From: Herbaspirillum seropedicae
Lineage (GTDB): Bacteria > Pseudomonadota > Gammaproteobacteria > Burkholderiales > Burkholderiaceae_D
Assembly (NCBI RefSeq): GCF_001040945.1
Contig: NZ_CP011930.1
Coordinates: forward strand, 2,457,704 to 2,521,703
Reading direction: 5' to 3'
Length of the DNA: 64,000 nt
Position numbers and translations under genes: made by a program. Position 1 is the stretch's first letter. Every line of letters begins with the position of its first letter. The notes beneath the pieces were generated by a model. It worked only from the letters and a program-made list of their open reading frames with translations. It did not search any database and was not told the DNA's origin. Below are positions 42,669-50,924 of this stretch, in pieces.

Positions 42669-44273
42669 TCAGCTGCGGCCCGGCAGGATCGTGGGGGTGG
42701 CGCGTGGCAGGGTACGTGGATAGTCCTGGCTGAAATGCAGGCCCCGGCTTTCCTTGCGCATCAGTGCGCTGGAGACGATCAATTGCGCTACATCGACCAG
42801 GTTGCGCAGTTCCAGCAGGTCGCGCGAGATGCGGAAGTTGGCGTAGTACTCGTCGATTTCTTCCTTGAGCAGGCGGATGCGGTGCTGGGCGCGTTCCAGG
42901 CGTTTGTCGGTGCGCACGATGCTGACGTAGTTCCACATGAAGCGGCGCAACTCGTCCCAGTTGTGGGCGATCACCACTTCTTCATCGGCATCGGTGACGC
43001 GGCTTTCATCCCAGGCCGGCACCTCGTCCACGCGCCAGCTGCCGGCGGCCAGTTCATGCTCGATATCGGCGGCGGCGGCGCGGCCCAGCACCAGGCATTC
43101 CAGCAGGGAATTGCTGGCCAGGCGATTGGCGCCGTGCAAGCCGGTATAGGCAGTCTCGCCCACGGCGTACAGGCCCGGCAGGTCAGTGCGGCCGGCCATG
43201 TCGGTGACCACGCCGCCACAGGTGTAATGCGCTGCCGGCACCACCGGAATCGGCTGGCGCGTGATATCGATGCCGAATTCCAGGCAACGCGCCTGGATGG
43301 TAGGGAAATGCTCGGCGATGAAGGCCGGGCTCTGGTGGCTGATGTCCAGGTCCACATGGTCCAGGCCGCGCTTTTTCATCTCGAAGTCGATGGCGCGTGC
43401 TACCACATCGCGCGGCGCCAGTTCGGCGCGCTCATCATGTTCCGGCATGAAGCGCTGTCCGGCTGCTGCACCGGCCGACAGCGGCAGCTTCAGCAGGGCG
43501 CCTTCGCCACGCAGCGCCTCGCTGATCAGGAAGGACTTGGCGTAAGGGTGGTACAGGCAGGTCGGGTGGAACTGGATGAATTCCATGTTGGCCACCCGGC
43601 AGCCAGCGCGCCAGGCCATGGCAATGCCGTCGCCGGTGGCCGAATCGGGATTGGAGGTGTACAGGTAGACCTTGCCGGCGCCGCCGGTGGCCAGCACGGT
43701 GCGGGCCGCGGCAATGGCCAGCACCTTGCCGCTGGCGGTGTCCTGCACATGCACGCCCAGGCAGCGCGGCTCGGCTTTGGCATCGAGCTTGCGGGCGTGG
43801 ATCAGGTCGATGGCGCAGTGATGTTCCAGCAGGGTGATGTTGGGATGGGCGCGCACGCGCTGCTCCAGCGTCACCTGCACTGCGTGACCGGTGGCGTCGG
43901 CGGCGTGGATGATGCGGCGCTGGCTGTGGCCGCCTTCGCGGGTCAGGTGATAGCCCAGTTCGGCGCTGTCGTCGCGGGTGAAGGGCACGCCCTGTTCGAT
44001 CAGCCATTCGATGGCTTCGCGGCCCTGTTCGACGATGGTGCGGGTGGCGCTCTCATCGCACAGACCAGCGCCGGCTACCAGCGTGTCAGCGATGTGCTGG
44101 GCATGGCTGTCGTGGGAATCGAGCACGGCGGCAATCCCGCCTTGCGCCCAGTTGCTGGCGCCGTCCAGCAGTTCGCCCTTGGAGACGACCACCACCTGAT
44201 ACTTCTCGGCCAGATGGAGAGCTACGGAAAGACCGGCCAGACCGCTGCCGAGGATGGCGACATCGCACTTCAT
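42669..44273 (-). CDS. nadB: L-aspartate oxidase
   Basis: A 534-residue flavoprotein that oxidises L-aspartate to iminoaspartate, the substrate of NadA. The FAD-binding [15 protein letters not shown] is at the N-terminus; [10 protein letters not shown], the [25 protein letters not shown] region, and [15 protein letters not shown] are family hallmarks. The C-terminal helical domain is present. The start at 44273 ([11 protein letters not shown]) is chosen over an in-frame ATG four codons upstream. Adjacent to the patatin autotransporter gene on the same strand. Confidence 0.95.
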   Translation of the reverse strand: MKCDVAILGSGLAGLSVALHLAEKYQVVVVSKGELLDGASNWAQGGIAAVLDSHDSHAQHIADTLVAGAGLCDESATRTIVEQGREAIEWLIEQGVPFTRDDSAELGYHLTREGGHSQRRIIHAADATGHAVQVTLEQRVRAHPNITLLEHHCAIDLIHARKLDAKAEPRCLGVHVQDTASGKVLAIAAARTVLATGGAGKVYLYTSNPDSATGDGIAMAWRAGCRVANMEFIQFHPTCLYHPYAKSFLISEALRGEGALLKLPLSAGAAAGQRFMPEHDERAELAPRDVVARAIDFEMKKRGLDHVDLDISHQSPAFIAEHFPTIQARCLEFGIDITRQPIPVVPAAHYTCGGVVTDMAGRTDLPGLYAVGETAYTGLHGANRLASNSLLECLVLGRAAAADIEHELAAGSWRVDEVPAWDESRVTDADEEVVIAHNWDELRRFMWNYVSIVRTDKRLERAQHRIRLLKEEIDEYYANFRISRDLLELRNLVDVAQLIVSSALMRKESRGLHFSQDYPRTLPRATPTILPGRS

Positions 44274-44311
44274 GATCGTAAGCAAAGCTGCTGTAGTGGA
44301 GGGAGGCGACG

Positions 44312-44317
44312 ATTATA
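44312..44317 (-). promoter_or_regulatory. Putative nadB promoter (-10 box)
   Basis: On the - strand a perfect TATAAT (44317-44312) lies about 40 bases before the nadB ATG. The hexamer 17 bases upstream reads ACAATA, a poor -35. The short region to the purT terminator contains no gene. Confidence 0.6.
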
Positions 44318-44387
44318 ACCAGTCGCGGCCAGGATATTGTTTATATCGTTTTCCCGTCCCGGCGCAGCCGGCCCGGGTAAAAGCAAA

Positions 44388-44416
44388 ACGGGCTCCGATG
44401 AAGCATCGGAGCCCGT
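44388..44416 (-). terminator. Intrinsic terminator of purT
   Basis: Perfect 13-bp arms ACGGGCTCCGATG / CATCGGAGCCCGT (44388-44400 and 44404-44416) with a three-base loop. On the - strand it is followed by TTTGCTTTT, 24 bp after the purT stop. Confidence 0.88.
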
Positions 44417-44439
44417 CAGTACGCCGATGACGTGCAGCC

Positions 44440-45651
44440 TTATTCCGGGATCACCGGCTTGACCTTGGCCGCAGCCTGCTTGGCGCGGATGCGGGCGGTC
44501 TCGACGTTGTCGGCGCTGGCCAGGGCCACGCCCATGCGGCGGCGGGCAAAGGATTCAGGCTTGCCGAACAGGCGGATCTCGGCGCCGGGAATGCGCAGCG
44601 CCTCAGCCACGCCATCGAAGGCGATGCCGCGGGCTTCATGCTGGCCATAGATGACAGCCGAAGCGCCGGGTGTGCGCAGCGCCGTGTTGACGGGCAGCCC
44701 CAGGATCGCCTTGGCATGCAGTTCGAATTCGCTCTGCACCTGACTGACCATGGTGACCATGCCGGTGTCATGCGGACGCGGGCTGACTTCGGAGAACCAG
44801 ACCATGTCGCCCTTGACGAACAATTCCACCCCGAACAGGCCCAGGCCGCCGAGGTTTTCAGTGACCTTGCGGGCGATGTCGCGGGCCTTTTCCAGCGCCG
44901 CGCCGGGCATGGGGTGCGGTTGCCAGGATTCGACATAGTCGCCCTTGACCTGCACGTGGCCGATGGGATCGCAGAAGCTGGTGACGGTGTCGCCGTTCTC
45001 GTTGAGCGAGCGCACCGTCAGCAGGGTGATTTCATAATCGAAGTCGATGAAGCCTTCGACGATCACGCGGCCTGCATCGACGCGGCCGCCGGCGGCAGCG
45101 TAGTTCCAGGCGCTCTCGATCTCGTCGGGGCCGTCGATCTTGGATTGGCCCTTGCCGGAGGAGGACATGACCGGCTTGATCACGCAGGGGTAGCCGATCT
45201 GGTCGATGGCGGCCTTGAGTTCTTCCAGGCTGTCGGCGAAGCGGTACGGCGAAGTGGCCAGGCCCAGGGTTTCGCCGGCCAGGCGGCGGATGCCTTCGCG
45301 GTTCATGGTCAGCCAGGCGGCGCGCGCGGTCGGAATGACGCGGGCGAGGCCGGCTTCTTCCAGCTTGACCAGGGTTTCAGTGGCGATGGCCTCGATCTCG
45401 GGCACGATCAGGTCCGGCTTTTCCTGTTCAATCAGGGCGGCCAGGGCAGCGCCGTCGGTCATGTTGATGACGTGGGCGCGATGCGCGACCTGGTGGCCGG
45501 GCGCGTTTTCATAGCGGTCAACAGCAATGACCTCAACGCCCAGGCGTTGCAGGGCAATGATGACTTCCTTGCCCAGCTCACCTGAGCCCAGCAGCATGAC
45601 CTTGGTAGCGGAGGAGGAAAGCGGGGTGCCGAGTCGAGTTGGTTTTTTCAT
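44440..45651 (-). CDS. purT: Formate-dependent phosphoribosylglycinamide formyltransferase
   Basis: A 403-residue ATP-grasp enzyme that formylates GAR with formate and ATP in purine synthesis, an alternative to PurN. The N-terminus [19 protein letters not shown] is diagnostic; [34 protein letters not shown] and [15 protein letters not shown] are family blocks. The start at 45651 ([11 protein letters not shown]) aligns with the E. coli N-terminus, although no clear ribosome-binding site precedes it. The gene stands alone with its own terminator. Confidence 0.95.
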   Translation of the reverse strand: MKKPTRLGTPLSSSATKVMLLGSGELGKEVIIALQRLGVEVIAVDRYENAPGHQVAHRAHVINMTDGAALAALIEQEKPDLIVPEIEAIATETLVKLEEAGLARVIPTARAAWLTMNREGIRRLAGETLGLATSPYRFADSLEELKAAIDQIGYPCVIKPVMSSSGKGQSKIDGPDEIESAWNYAAAGGRVDAGRVIVEGFIDFDYEITLLTVRSLNENGDTVTSFCDPIGHVQVKGDYVESWQPHPMPGAALEKARDIARKVTENLGGLGLFGVELFVKGDMVWFSEVSPRPHDTGMVTMVSQVQSEFELHAKAILGLPVNTALRTPGASAVIYGQHEARGIAFDGVAEALRIPGAEIRLFGKPESFARRRMGVALASADNVETARIRAKQAAAKVKPVIPE

Positions 45652-46023
45652 ATCGGAGGAGGGAGAGTCAGCGGGGGGCGCTGATGCAGTGCGAGAAATC
45701 AATCACGGGCGGACGATACCAAATCTTGCACTGTTTGGACAGTCGCAATGTAGGTAGTTTCAGTCACAAAAATTGGCGAAAATTTGCCTATTTTTCCATG
45801 TGGAAAGTTATTGAGGGTTCGGTGTTGGATGTTCTCGAATAACGTCGGTCTTCCTCTTCTTTCTAAGGGTAAATCAGCCCAAAACTCCCGCGATCCTGTG
45901 TATTGAGAACCTTGCTGACGAAGATGCAGGAATGAGCGACGCACCGCACATAAATTACGCTAGAAAGGAGAGCTTCAAATGTCTAGAATGAATGCATTGC
46001 TATCATCTAGGAGTAGTGCTGTC
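45652..46023. other. Intergenic region between purT and the toxin-antitoxin genes
   Basis: About 370 bp, somewhat AT-richer than the neighbours, with no convincing gene. It should hold the purT promoter. Near the right end, AAGGAG (45965-45970) precedes an ATG at 45979 that opens an in-frame extension of the antitoxin gene. A pair CTAGA / TCTAG (45983-45987 and 46006-46010) and a TATCAT hexamer (46001-46006) fit an autoregulated antitoxin promoter. Confidence 0.5.
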
Positions 46024-46278
46024 ATGGCCACCCTCACAGTCCGGAACCTCCCCGACGAGGTCCATCGCGCCCTGCGCGTGCGCGCGGCCCAGCATGGCCG
46101 CAGCACCGAGGCGGAAATCCGCGAGATTCTCACCCTGGCAGTCAGGCCTGCCGGACAACTGCGCCTGGGAGACGCCCTGGCGGCAATGAGCCGAGAGCTG
46201 GGTCTGAGCAATGAAGATGTCGAAGCCCTGCAGCAGACCCGCGAACGTGCGCCAGCCCAACCGATGAGTTTCGAATGA
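46024..46278 (+). CDS. FitA/VapB-type ribbon-helix-helix antitoxin
   Basis: An 84-residue protein. The N-terminal RHH DNA-binding part is TLTVRNLPDEVHRALRVRA with AAQHGRSTEAEIREIL, the signature of FitA-like antitoxins. The C-terminal tail (RLGDALAAMSRELGLSNEDV to MSFE) would wrap the toxin. I chose the ATG at 46024, which gives the family length; AGGAG lies ten bases upstream. An in-frame ATG at 45979 with a strong AAGGAG would add 15 residues. The stop overlaps the toxin start (ATGA), as is normal for such pairs. Confidence 0.87.
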   Translation: MATLTVRNLPDEVHRALRVRAAQHGRSTEAEIREILTLAVRPAGQLRLGDALAAMSRELGLSNEDVEALQQTRERAPAQPMSFE

Positions 46279-46691
46279 TCGTCCTGGATACCAACGTGGT
46301 GTCCGAGGCCATGAAGCCTGCCCCGGACGCCGCCGTACAGGCCTGGTTCAATGACCAGGCACCCGACACGCTCTACCTGACCAGCATTACGGTGGCCGAG
46401 ATCGGCTTCGGCATAGCCTGCCTGTCTGCTGGCCGTCGCCAGGATTTGCTGGCGCGTCGCTTCGAGGGCTTGCTGCGCATGTTCAAGGACCGCATCCTGC
46501 CCTTCGATATGGACGCCGCACGCTCGCATGCCGAGCTGGCCGCCATGGCCAGGCGTGCAGGCCGGGGATTTCCCACGCCGGATGGCTACATAGCCGCCAT
46601 TGCCGCTTCCTGCGGATTCCTCGTGGCGTCGCGCGATGTCACCCCTTATCTGGCCGCAGAGCTGACGGTCATCAATCCCTGGCAAGCCTGA
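46275..46691 (+). CDS. PIN-domain toxin (FitB/VapC family ribonuclease)
   Basis: A 138-residue PIN-domain protein, expected to be a Mg-dependent RNase neutralised by the preceding antitoxin. Acidic metal ligands are Asp5 (IVLDTNVVSEAM), Glu42 (SITVAEIGFGI), Asp103 (GFPTPDGYIAAIA) and probably Asp121 (ASRDVTPY). All four are in place, so the toxin looks intact. The gene pair is a small accessory cassette between purT and an unrelated operon. The RNA target cannot be predicted. Confidence 0.9.
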   Translation: MIVLDTNVVSEAMKPAPDAAVQAWFNDQAPDTLYLTSITVAEIGFGIACLSAGRRQDLLARRFEGLLRMFKDRILPFDMDAARSHAELAAMARRAGRGFPTPDGYIAAIAASCGFLVASRDVTPYLAAELTVINPWQA

Positions 46692-46705
46692 TCCAGGCGT
46701 GCCAG
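46679..46705. terminator. Hairpin over the toxin stop codon
   Basis: Arms CTGGCA-x-GCCTG / CAGGC-x-TGCCAG (46679-46690 and 46694-46705) include the end of the PIN toxin gene. No T-run. It lies between convergent genes and may be a weak bidirectional terminator. Confidence 0.45.
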
Positions 46706-46715
46706 AGGCTCTCCC

Positions 46716-47018
46716 TCACGCCAACTCCAGGTCCAGCATCACGCCCGACAAGGACTTGCCATGCGCGTCCAGCGCCAGTGAGCGCGTCACGCCGCCACCC
46801 AGCGCCCGTTGCATGACGAAGTTGAGCGCGCCCAGATGTGGCAGCGCATGGCGCACTACTTCACCATGCACCACGCCGGCAAAATGTGCGCGCACCCGTT
46901 CAGCGGTCAGTTCACGCTCCAGCAGCGGGTAGTCTTCCTGCCGATAGGCGATCACCGAGATGTTGGAAATGTCGCCCTTGTCCCCGGCGCGCGAATGGGC
47001 GATTTCTCTGAGCAACAT
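46716..47018 (-). CDS. AtuA-type small C-terminal domain protein
   Basis: A 100-residue protein (LREIAHSRAGDKGDISNISV, YPLLERELTAERVRAHF, LNFVMQRALGGGVTRSL) that matches the ferredoxin-like C-terminal domain found in some AtuA proteins. Here it is a separate gene. A strong GAGGAGG lies six bases before the ATG, inside the end of the preceding gene, which stops one base before the ATG. The two products very probably form one complex. Function unknown; AtuA is associated with acyclic terpene utilisation in Pseudomonas, but the family is wider. Confidence 0.8.
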   Translation of the reverse strand: MLLREIAHSRAGDKGDISNISVIAYRQEDYPLLERELTAERVRAHFAGVVHGEVVRHALPHLGALNFVMQRALGGGVTRSLALDAHGKSLSGVMLDLELA

Positions 47019-47019
47019 G

Positions 47020-48375
47020 TCAGGCCTCCTCGATATGAACGGATGGATGGACCAGGCTGCGCGGCAGCAGCAGCGACAGCACGGCAATGACCTCGCGGGC
47101 CGACTTGGTGGCGCCACCGCCACCGGCCGGTCCATTGGTGTAGAGGGTTTCCACTTCATTGCCGATGCGCACGGCTTGCTGCATGCTGGCCGTGCGGCCG
47201 CTCACGCGCAAGCGTACCTCGTAGGGTTCCGGCGCGCCAGCCGACATCTGCGGGCCCGCGATGGCGTTCATGCCGATCAGGTCCAGGCGCAACTCATCGG
47301 TCTCGACACCGGTCAGCGCCAGCCGTTCGCGCACGATCTCGGCCGCCAGTTGCGCGCGCGCCTGCGCGCCCGGCCCGGCATAGGAAATCTGGCCTTCACC
47401 GATGAAGCTGTCGCGGTAACCCAGCGTGGTCTTGAGCGTAGCCGGACGCGCCCGGCCACGCCCGCCGCTCACCGCCACGCGGTCAGGGCCGATCTCGGTG
47501 ATCTGCACCTGTGAGAAATCGGCGACCACATCGGGCGTGTAATAGGCGCTAGGATCGTGGATCTCGTAGAGCAGTTGTTCCTTGCAGGTCTGCGCCGTGA
47601 CCTGGCCGCCGGAGCCGGCCACCTTGGTGATGACGGCGCTGCCATCGGCGCTGACTTCGCCGATGGGGAAGCCCAGCCGCGCCAACCCCGCCACATCCTT
47701 CTTGCCTGGATCGGCAAAGTAGCCGCCGGTGATCTGGCCGGCGCATTCGAGCAGGTGACCGACCAGCGTGCCCTGGCCGAGCTTGTCCCAGTCATCGGCG
47801 GCCCAGCCGAACTCATGCACCAGAGGCGCCAGCACCAGAGCCGGATCGGCCACGCGACCGGTGATGATCACGTCGGCGCCTGCTTGCAAGGCTTCCAAGA
47901 TAGGGGCCACGCCCAGGTAGGCATTGGCCGAGATGAGGCGCTCGCCCAGCGAGCTCACCGGCTGGCCATTGTCTTCAATGCGGAAGTCGCCTTCCTGCAC
48001 GGCTTGCAGCACGTCGTCGCCGGTCACGGCGGCTACCTTCAGGTGCGCCAGGCCCAGAGTGCGGGCGATCTCGCGCACGCGCTGCGCCGCTGCCGCGGGG
48101 TTGGCCGCGCCCATGTTGGTGATGATGCGGACGCCCTTGTCGGCGCAGGTCTTGAGCACTGCGTGCATGCGTTCGGCCAGCAAGGGATCATAGCCCTTGG
48201 TCGGATCGGCCAGGCGCGCCTGCTGCCCGATGGCGATGGTGCGCTCGGCCAGGCATTCGAAGATCAGGTAATCCAGCTCACCCCGTTCGGCCAGTTCGGC
48301 GGCCGGCTCGATGCGGTCGCCCGAGTAGCCGGCGCCAGCGCCGATGCGCACCTTGCGTTGCGGATCGTGGGTCAT
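47020..48375 (-). CDS. AtuA-like protein (DUF1446)
   Basis: A 451-residue cytoplasmic protein of DUF1446. Visible blocks are RIGAGAGYSGDRIEPA, LDYLIFECLAERT, ITNMGAANPAAAA, VIITGRVADPALVLAPLVHEF and ECAGQITGGYFADPGKKDV. The family is found in operons for catabolism of branched or tricarboxylic acids; no reaction is established. The ATG at 48375 has GGAGA upstream. It is followed by the small AtuA-domain gene and preceded by a CitMHS transporter gene 42 bases away, so the operon probably imports and processes a carboxylate. Confidence 0.83.
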   Translation of the reverse strand: MTHDPQRKVRIGAGAGYSGDRIEPAAELAERGELDYLIFECLAERTIAIGQQARLADPTKGYDPLLAERMHAVLKTCADKGVRIITNMGAANPAAAAQRVREIARTLGLAHLKVAAVTGDDVLQAVQEGDFRIEDNGQPVSSLGERLISANAYLGVAPILEALQAGADVIITGRVADPALVLAPLVHEFGWAADDWDKLGQGTLVGHLLECAGQITGGYFADPGKKDVAGLARLGFPIGEVSADGSAVITKVAGSGGQVTAQTCKEQLLYEIHDPSAYYTPDVVADFSQVQITEIGPDRVAVSGGRGRARPATLKTTLGYRDSFIGEGQISYAGPGAQARAQLAAEIVRERLALTGVETDELRLDLIGMNAIAGPQMSAGAPEPYEVRLRVSGRTASMQQAVRIGNEVETLYTNGPAGGGGATKSAREVIAVLSLLLPRSLVHPSVHIEEA

Positions 48376-48417
48376 GCGATTCTCCAAAACGTATCTGTGT
48401 TCATCTGGTCAAGTTCC

Positions 48418-49719
48418 TCAGAACAGCGGGAACAGTCCCAGCACCACGCAGGCGATGGTCATCACCAGCGAAGCGCCGAAGAGGAAGGGGATGGTGTATT
48501 TCTGGTGATCGGCCAGTTCGATGCCGGCCAGGCCGCACACCAGGAAGGTGGCGGGTGTGAGCGGACTGACCGGGAAGCCCGTGGTCATCTGGCCCAACAG
48601 CGCCGCCTGCGCCACCTGGATGGTCGGTACGCCCAGCATGTGGCTCACTTCGGCGATCACCGGCAGCACGCCGAAGTAGAAGGAATCCGGATCGAACAGC
48701 AGCGACAGCGGCATCGACAGCACCCCCAGCACCACCGGAATGTGGCTGGCCATCTCCGGCGGCACCAGGCCCACGGCCGTCTTGGCCATGGCCGAGAGCA
48801 TGCCGGACTTGGTCATGATGCCGGTAAACACACCCGCCGCAAACAGGATGCTGGCCATCAGCAGCGCCGCTTTGGCATGCGCATCGATACGTTCGCGCTG
48901 CATGGTCACGTCGCGGTAGTTGATCATCAGCGCCAGCACCACGCCGATCATGAACATCACCACCGGATCGACCTTGCCGCTGATCATCACACCCAGCACG
49001 AAGATGGTCAGCACGATGTTGGCCCAGAAGTTCTGCGGACGGCGGATCTTCAGCTGCGCTTCGCTCAGTTCATGCTGCTGCACGAAGTCCACCGTGGCGC
49101 CCTTGCCCAGGCCCAGGCGGCGTTCTTCCTTCAGGCCCAGCAGGTAGGAGGCGATGAAGACGAAGGTCAACCCCACCAGTTGCACCGGGATCAGCGGCGT
49201 GAAGATGTCTGAGACCGGAATGTGCAAGGCCGCCGAGGCGCGGATCATCGGCCCGGTCCAGGGCAGGAAGTTCACGCCAGCGGCCATCGAGGCCACGCAG
49301 GCCAGGATGCGCTTGTCGATGCCCAGGCGGGTGTACAGCGGCAGCATGGCTGGAATGGTGATCAGGAAGGTCACCGCACCCGAGCCATCCAGGTGGATCA
49401 GCAGCGCCAGCAGGGCCGTGCCGGGCACGATGCGGGTGGGGCGGCTGCCGACGGTCTTCAGGATACGGCTGATGATGGGGTCCAGCATGCCGGCGTCCGT
49501 CACGATGCCGAAGAACAGAATGGCAAAGACGAACATGCCCGCCACCGGTGCAATGGCAGTGACGCCCTGGACGATGAACTTCGAGGTCTGCAAGCCGAAG
49601 CCGCCCAGCAGCGCGGCGACGATGGGAATGGCGATCAGCGCCACCAAGGGCGACATCTTCTTGGTGAGGATGGCCGTGAACAAGGATACGATCGTGACAA
49701 AGCCGAGCAGGGCTAACAT
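48418..49719 (-). CDS. CitMHS-family citrate/carboxylate:proton symporter
   Basis: A 433-residue membrane protein with about 12 hydrophobic segments. It fits the CitM/CitH family (metal-citrate:H+ symport): FVTIVSLFTAILTKKMSPLV at the N-terminus, LLIHLDGSGAVTFLITIPAM, VNFLPWTGPMIRASAALH and FDPDSFYFGVLPVIAE are conserved segments. Substrate may be citrate or a related tricarboxylate. First gene of the operon with the AtuA-like genes; GGAGA precedes the ATG. It diverges from a lysR gene with a palindromic operator between. Confidence 0.87.
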   Translation of the reverse strand: MLALLGFVTIVSLFTAILTKKMSPLVALIAIPIVAALLGGFGLQTSKFIVQGVTAIAPVAGMFVFAILFFGIVTDAGMLDPIISRILKTVGSRPTRIVPGTALLALLIHLDGSGAVTFLITIPAMLPLYTRLGIDKRILACVASMAAGVNFLPWTGPMIRASAALHIPVSDIFTPLIPVQLVGLTFVFIASYLLGLKEERRLGLGKGATVDFVQQHELSEAQLKIRRPQNFWANIVLTIFVLGVMISGKVDPVVMFMIGVVLALMINYRDVTMQRERIDAHAKAALLMASILFAAGVFTGIMTKSGMLSAMAKTAVGLVPPEMASHIPVVLGVLSMPLSLLFDPDSFYFGVLPVIAEVSHMLGVPTIQVAQAALLGQMTTGFPVSPLTPATFLVCGLAGIELADHQKYTIPFLFGASLVMTIACVVLGLFPLF

Positions 49720-49842
49720 GCGTGTCTCCGTTTTTTTGGTTTGATGTTCTTGTCATCGCATCCATCGCGCCCGCTCATTGTTCTGTAGTGGGGCTGCGGG
49801 ATGGGATCAGGGCCGAGTGTAGGTGGCGGTCGATTTTGTTGT

Positions 49843-49875
49843 AAAGTCGCTTTTTTCGATTGATTGATCGACTTT
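49843..49875. promoter_or_regulatory. Nested inverted repeats, likely LysR operator
   Basis: Outer arms AAAGTCG / CGACTTT (49843-49849 and 49869-49875) enclose inner arms TCGAT / ATCGA (49856-49860 and 49867-49871). The block ends 28 bp before the lysR ATG and overlaps its probable -10 (CATAAT, 49879-49884 adjacent). It is placed to control both lysR and the divergent citM operon. Confidence 0.65.
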
Positions 49876-49903
49876 TTCGCATAATCCCAGGCCGCTCGCC
49901 CTC

Positions 49904-50911
49904 ATGCAAACCAACATCTCCACGCGTCTGCTGCAAGCCTTCCTGGCCCTGGCCGATTGCCGCCATTTCGGCCATGCAGCGCAGCGCTGCCATGTCTCGC
50001 AATCGGCCTTCAGCGCCATGATCCAGAAGATCGAAGCGGCCGCCGGTGCGCGCCTGTTCGAGCGCGACACCCGCAACGTCACGCTCACCCCCGAAGGGGA
50101 GTTGTTCGTGCAGGTAGCGCGCCAGCTGGTCTCAGACATCGAAGCGGCATTTTCCGACATGAGCGACTACGTGGCGCGCCGCAAGGGCAGGGTGGCCATT
50201 GCGGCCTTGCCCTCGCTGGCAGCGGGCTGGCTGCCGCCGGTGCTGGCCGACTACCGGCAGCGCTATCCGGGCGTGACGGTGGAATTGTTCGACGCCATCT
50301 CCGACCAGTGCCTGGACCTGCTGCGCCATGGCAAGGTGGATATCGCCCTGACCGCACCGGGGCCGAACCTGCTGGAGTTCGACACCCGGCCACTGTGCTC
50401 GGATCCGTTCTACCTGGTCTGCCGCAAGGACCACAAGCTGGCCAGCAAGCGCCGCATCAAGGTGCCCCAGCTGGCGGGATGCGAGATGATCCACCTGGCC
50501 CGCTCCACCAGCGTGCGCCAGCATCTGGACGCGGTGCTGCGTCCCGGGGGCGTGATCCATACCGGGCTGGAAGTGGAACACCTGGCCACGGTCGCGGCCT
50601 TGATCGAAAGCGGCCTGGGCGTGAGCGTGGTCCCGGAACTGACACTGTTCCAGTTCCGTCTGCCCAACCTGGTGGCGATCCCGCTGGATGCGCCCGAGTT
50701 GAAGCGCCCCCTGTTGATCGTCACACCCAAGGAGCGCAGCCTTTCCGTGGCGGCGCAGGGCTTGCTGGAGCTGGTGGAAGGGAAGGCCAAGGCCGAGACC
50801 GAGACCGAAGCGGCCGTGGCAGGAAAACGCCAGGAAAGCGGCAGGAGAGCGTCGTCGCCAAAGACCAAAGAAAAAGCCCCGCGACAAGGCGCGGGGCGAG
50901 GTAGAAGCTGA
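49904..50911 (+). CDS. LysR-family transcriptional regulator
   Basis: A 335-residue regulator. The winged helix (about 5-65) contains RLLQAFLALADCRHFGHAAQ and VSQSAFSAMIQKIEAAAG; the effector-binding domain (about 90-295) follows, with KGRVAIAALPSLAAGWLP and LIESGLGVSVVPELT. The last 40 residues are unusual: low-complexity, charged (KAKAETETEA to GAGRGRS). The DNA encoding the final residues doubles as the terminator of the convergent MFS gene. It is divergent from the CitMHS operon, which it probably controls in response to a carboxylate. Confidence 0.9.
   Translation: MQTNISTRLLQAFLALADCRHFGHAAQRCHVSQSAFSAMIQKIEAAAGARLFERDTRNVTLTPEGELFVQVARQLVSDIEAAFSDMSDYVARRKGRVAIAALPSLAAGWLPPVLADYRQRYPGVTVELFDAISDQCLDLLRHGKVDIALTAPGPNLLEFDTRPLCSDPFYLVCRKDHKLASKRRIKVPQLAGCEMIHLARSTSVRQHLDAVLRPGGVIHTGLEVEHLATVAALIESGLGVSVVPELTLFQFRLPNLVAIPLDAPELKRPLLIVTPKERSLSVAAQGLLELVEGKAKAETETEAAVAGKRQESGRRASSPKTKEKAPRQGAGRGRS
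50876..50897 (-). terminator. Terminator of the MFS gene, inside the lysR coding end
   Basis: Arms GCCCCGCG / CGCGGGGC (50876-50883 and 50890-50897). On the - strand it is followed by TTTTTCTTTGG. It lies 28 bp after the MFS stop codon and within the last codons of lysR (stop at 50909-50911). Confidence 0.85.
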
Positions 50912-50924
50912 TGCTGATCGAGGA

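Noticed and set aside
40823..42733. 636-codon open frame on the + strand
   Set aside because: Antisense to the patatin autotransporter, which has complete catalytic and barrel motifs.
42552..44318. 588-codon open frame on the + strand
   Set aside because: Antisense to nadB, with no recognisable domain.
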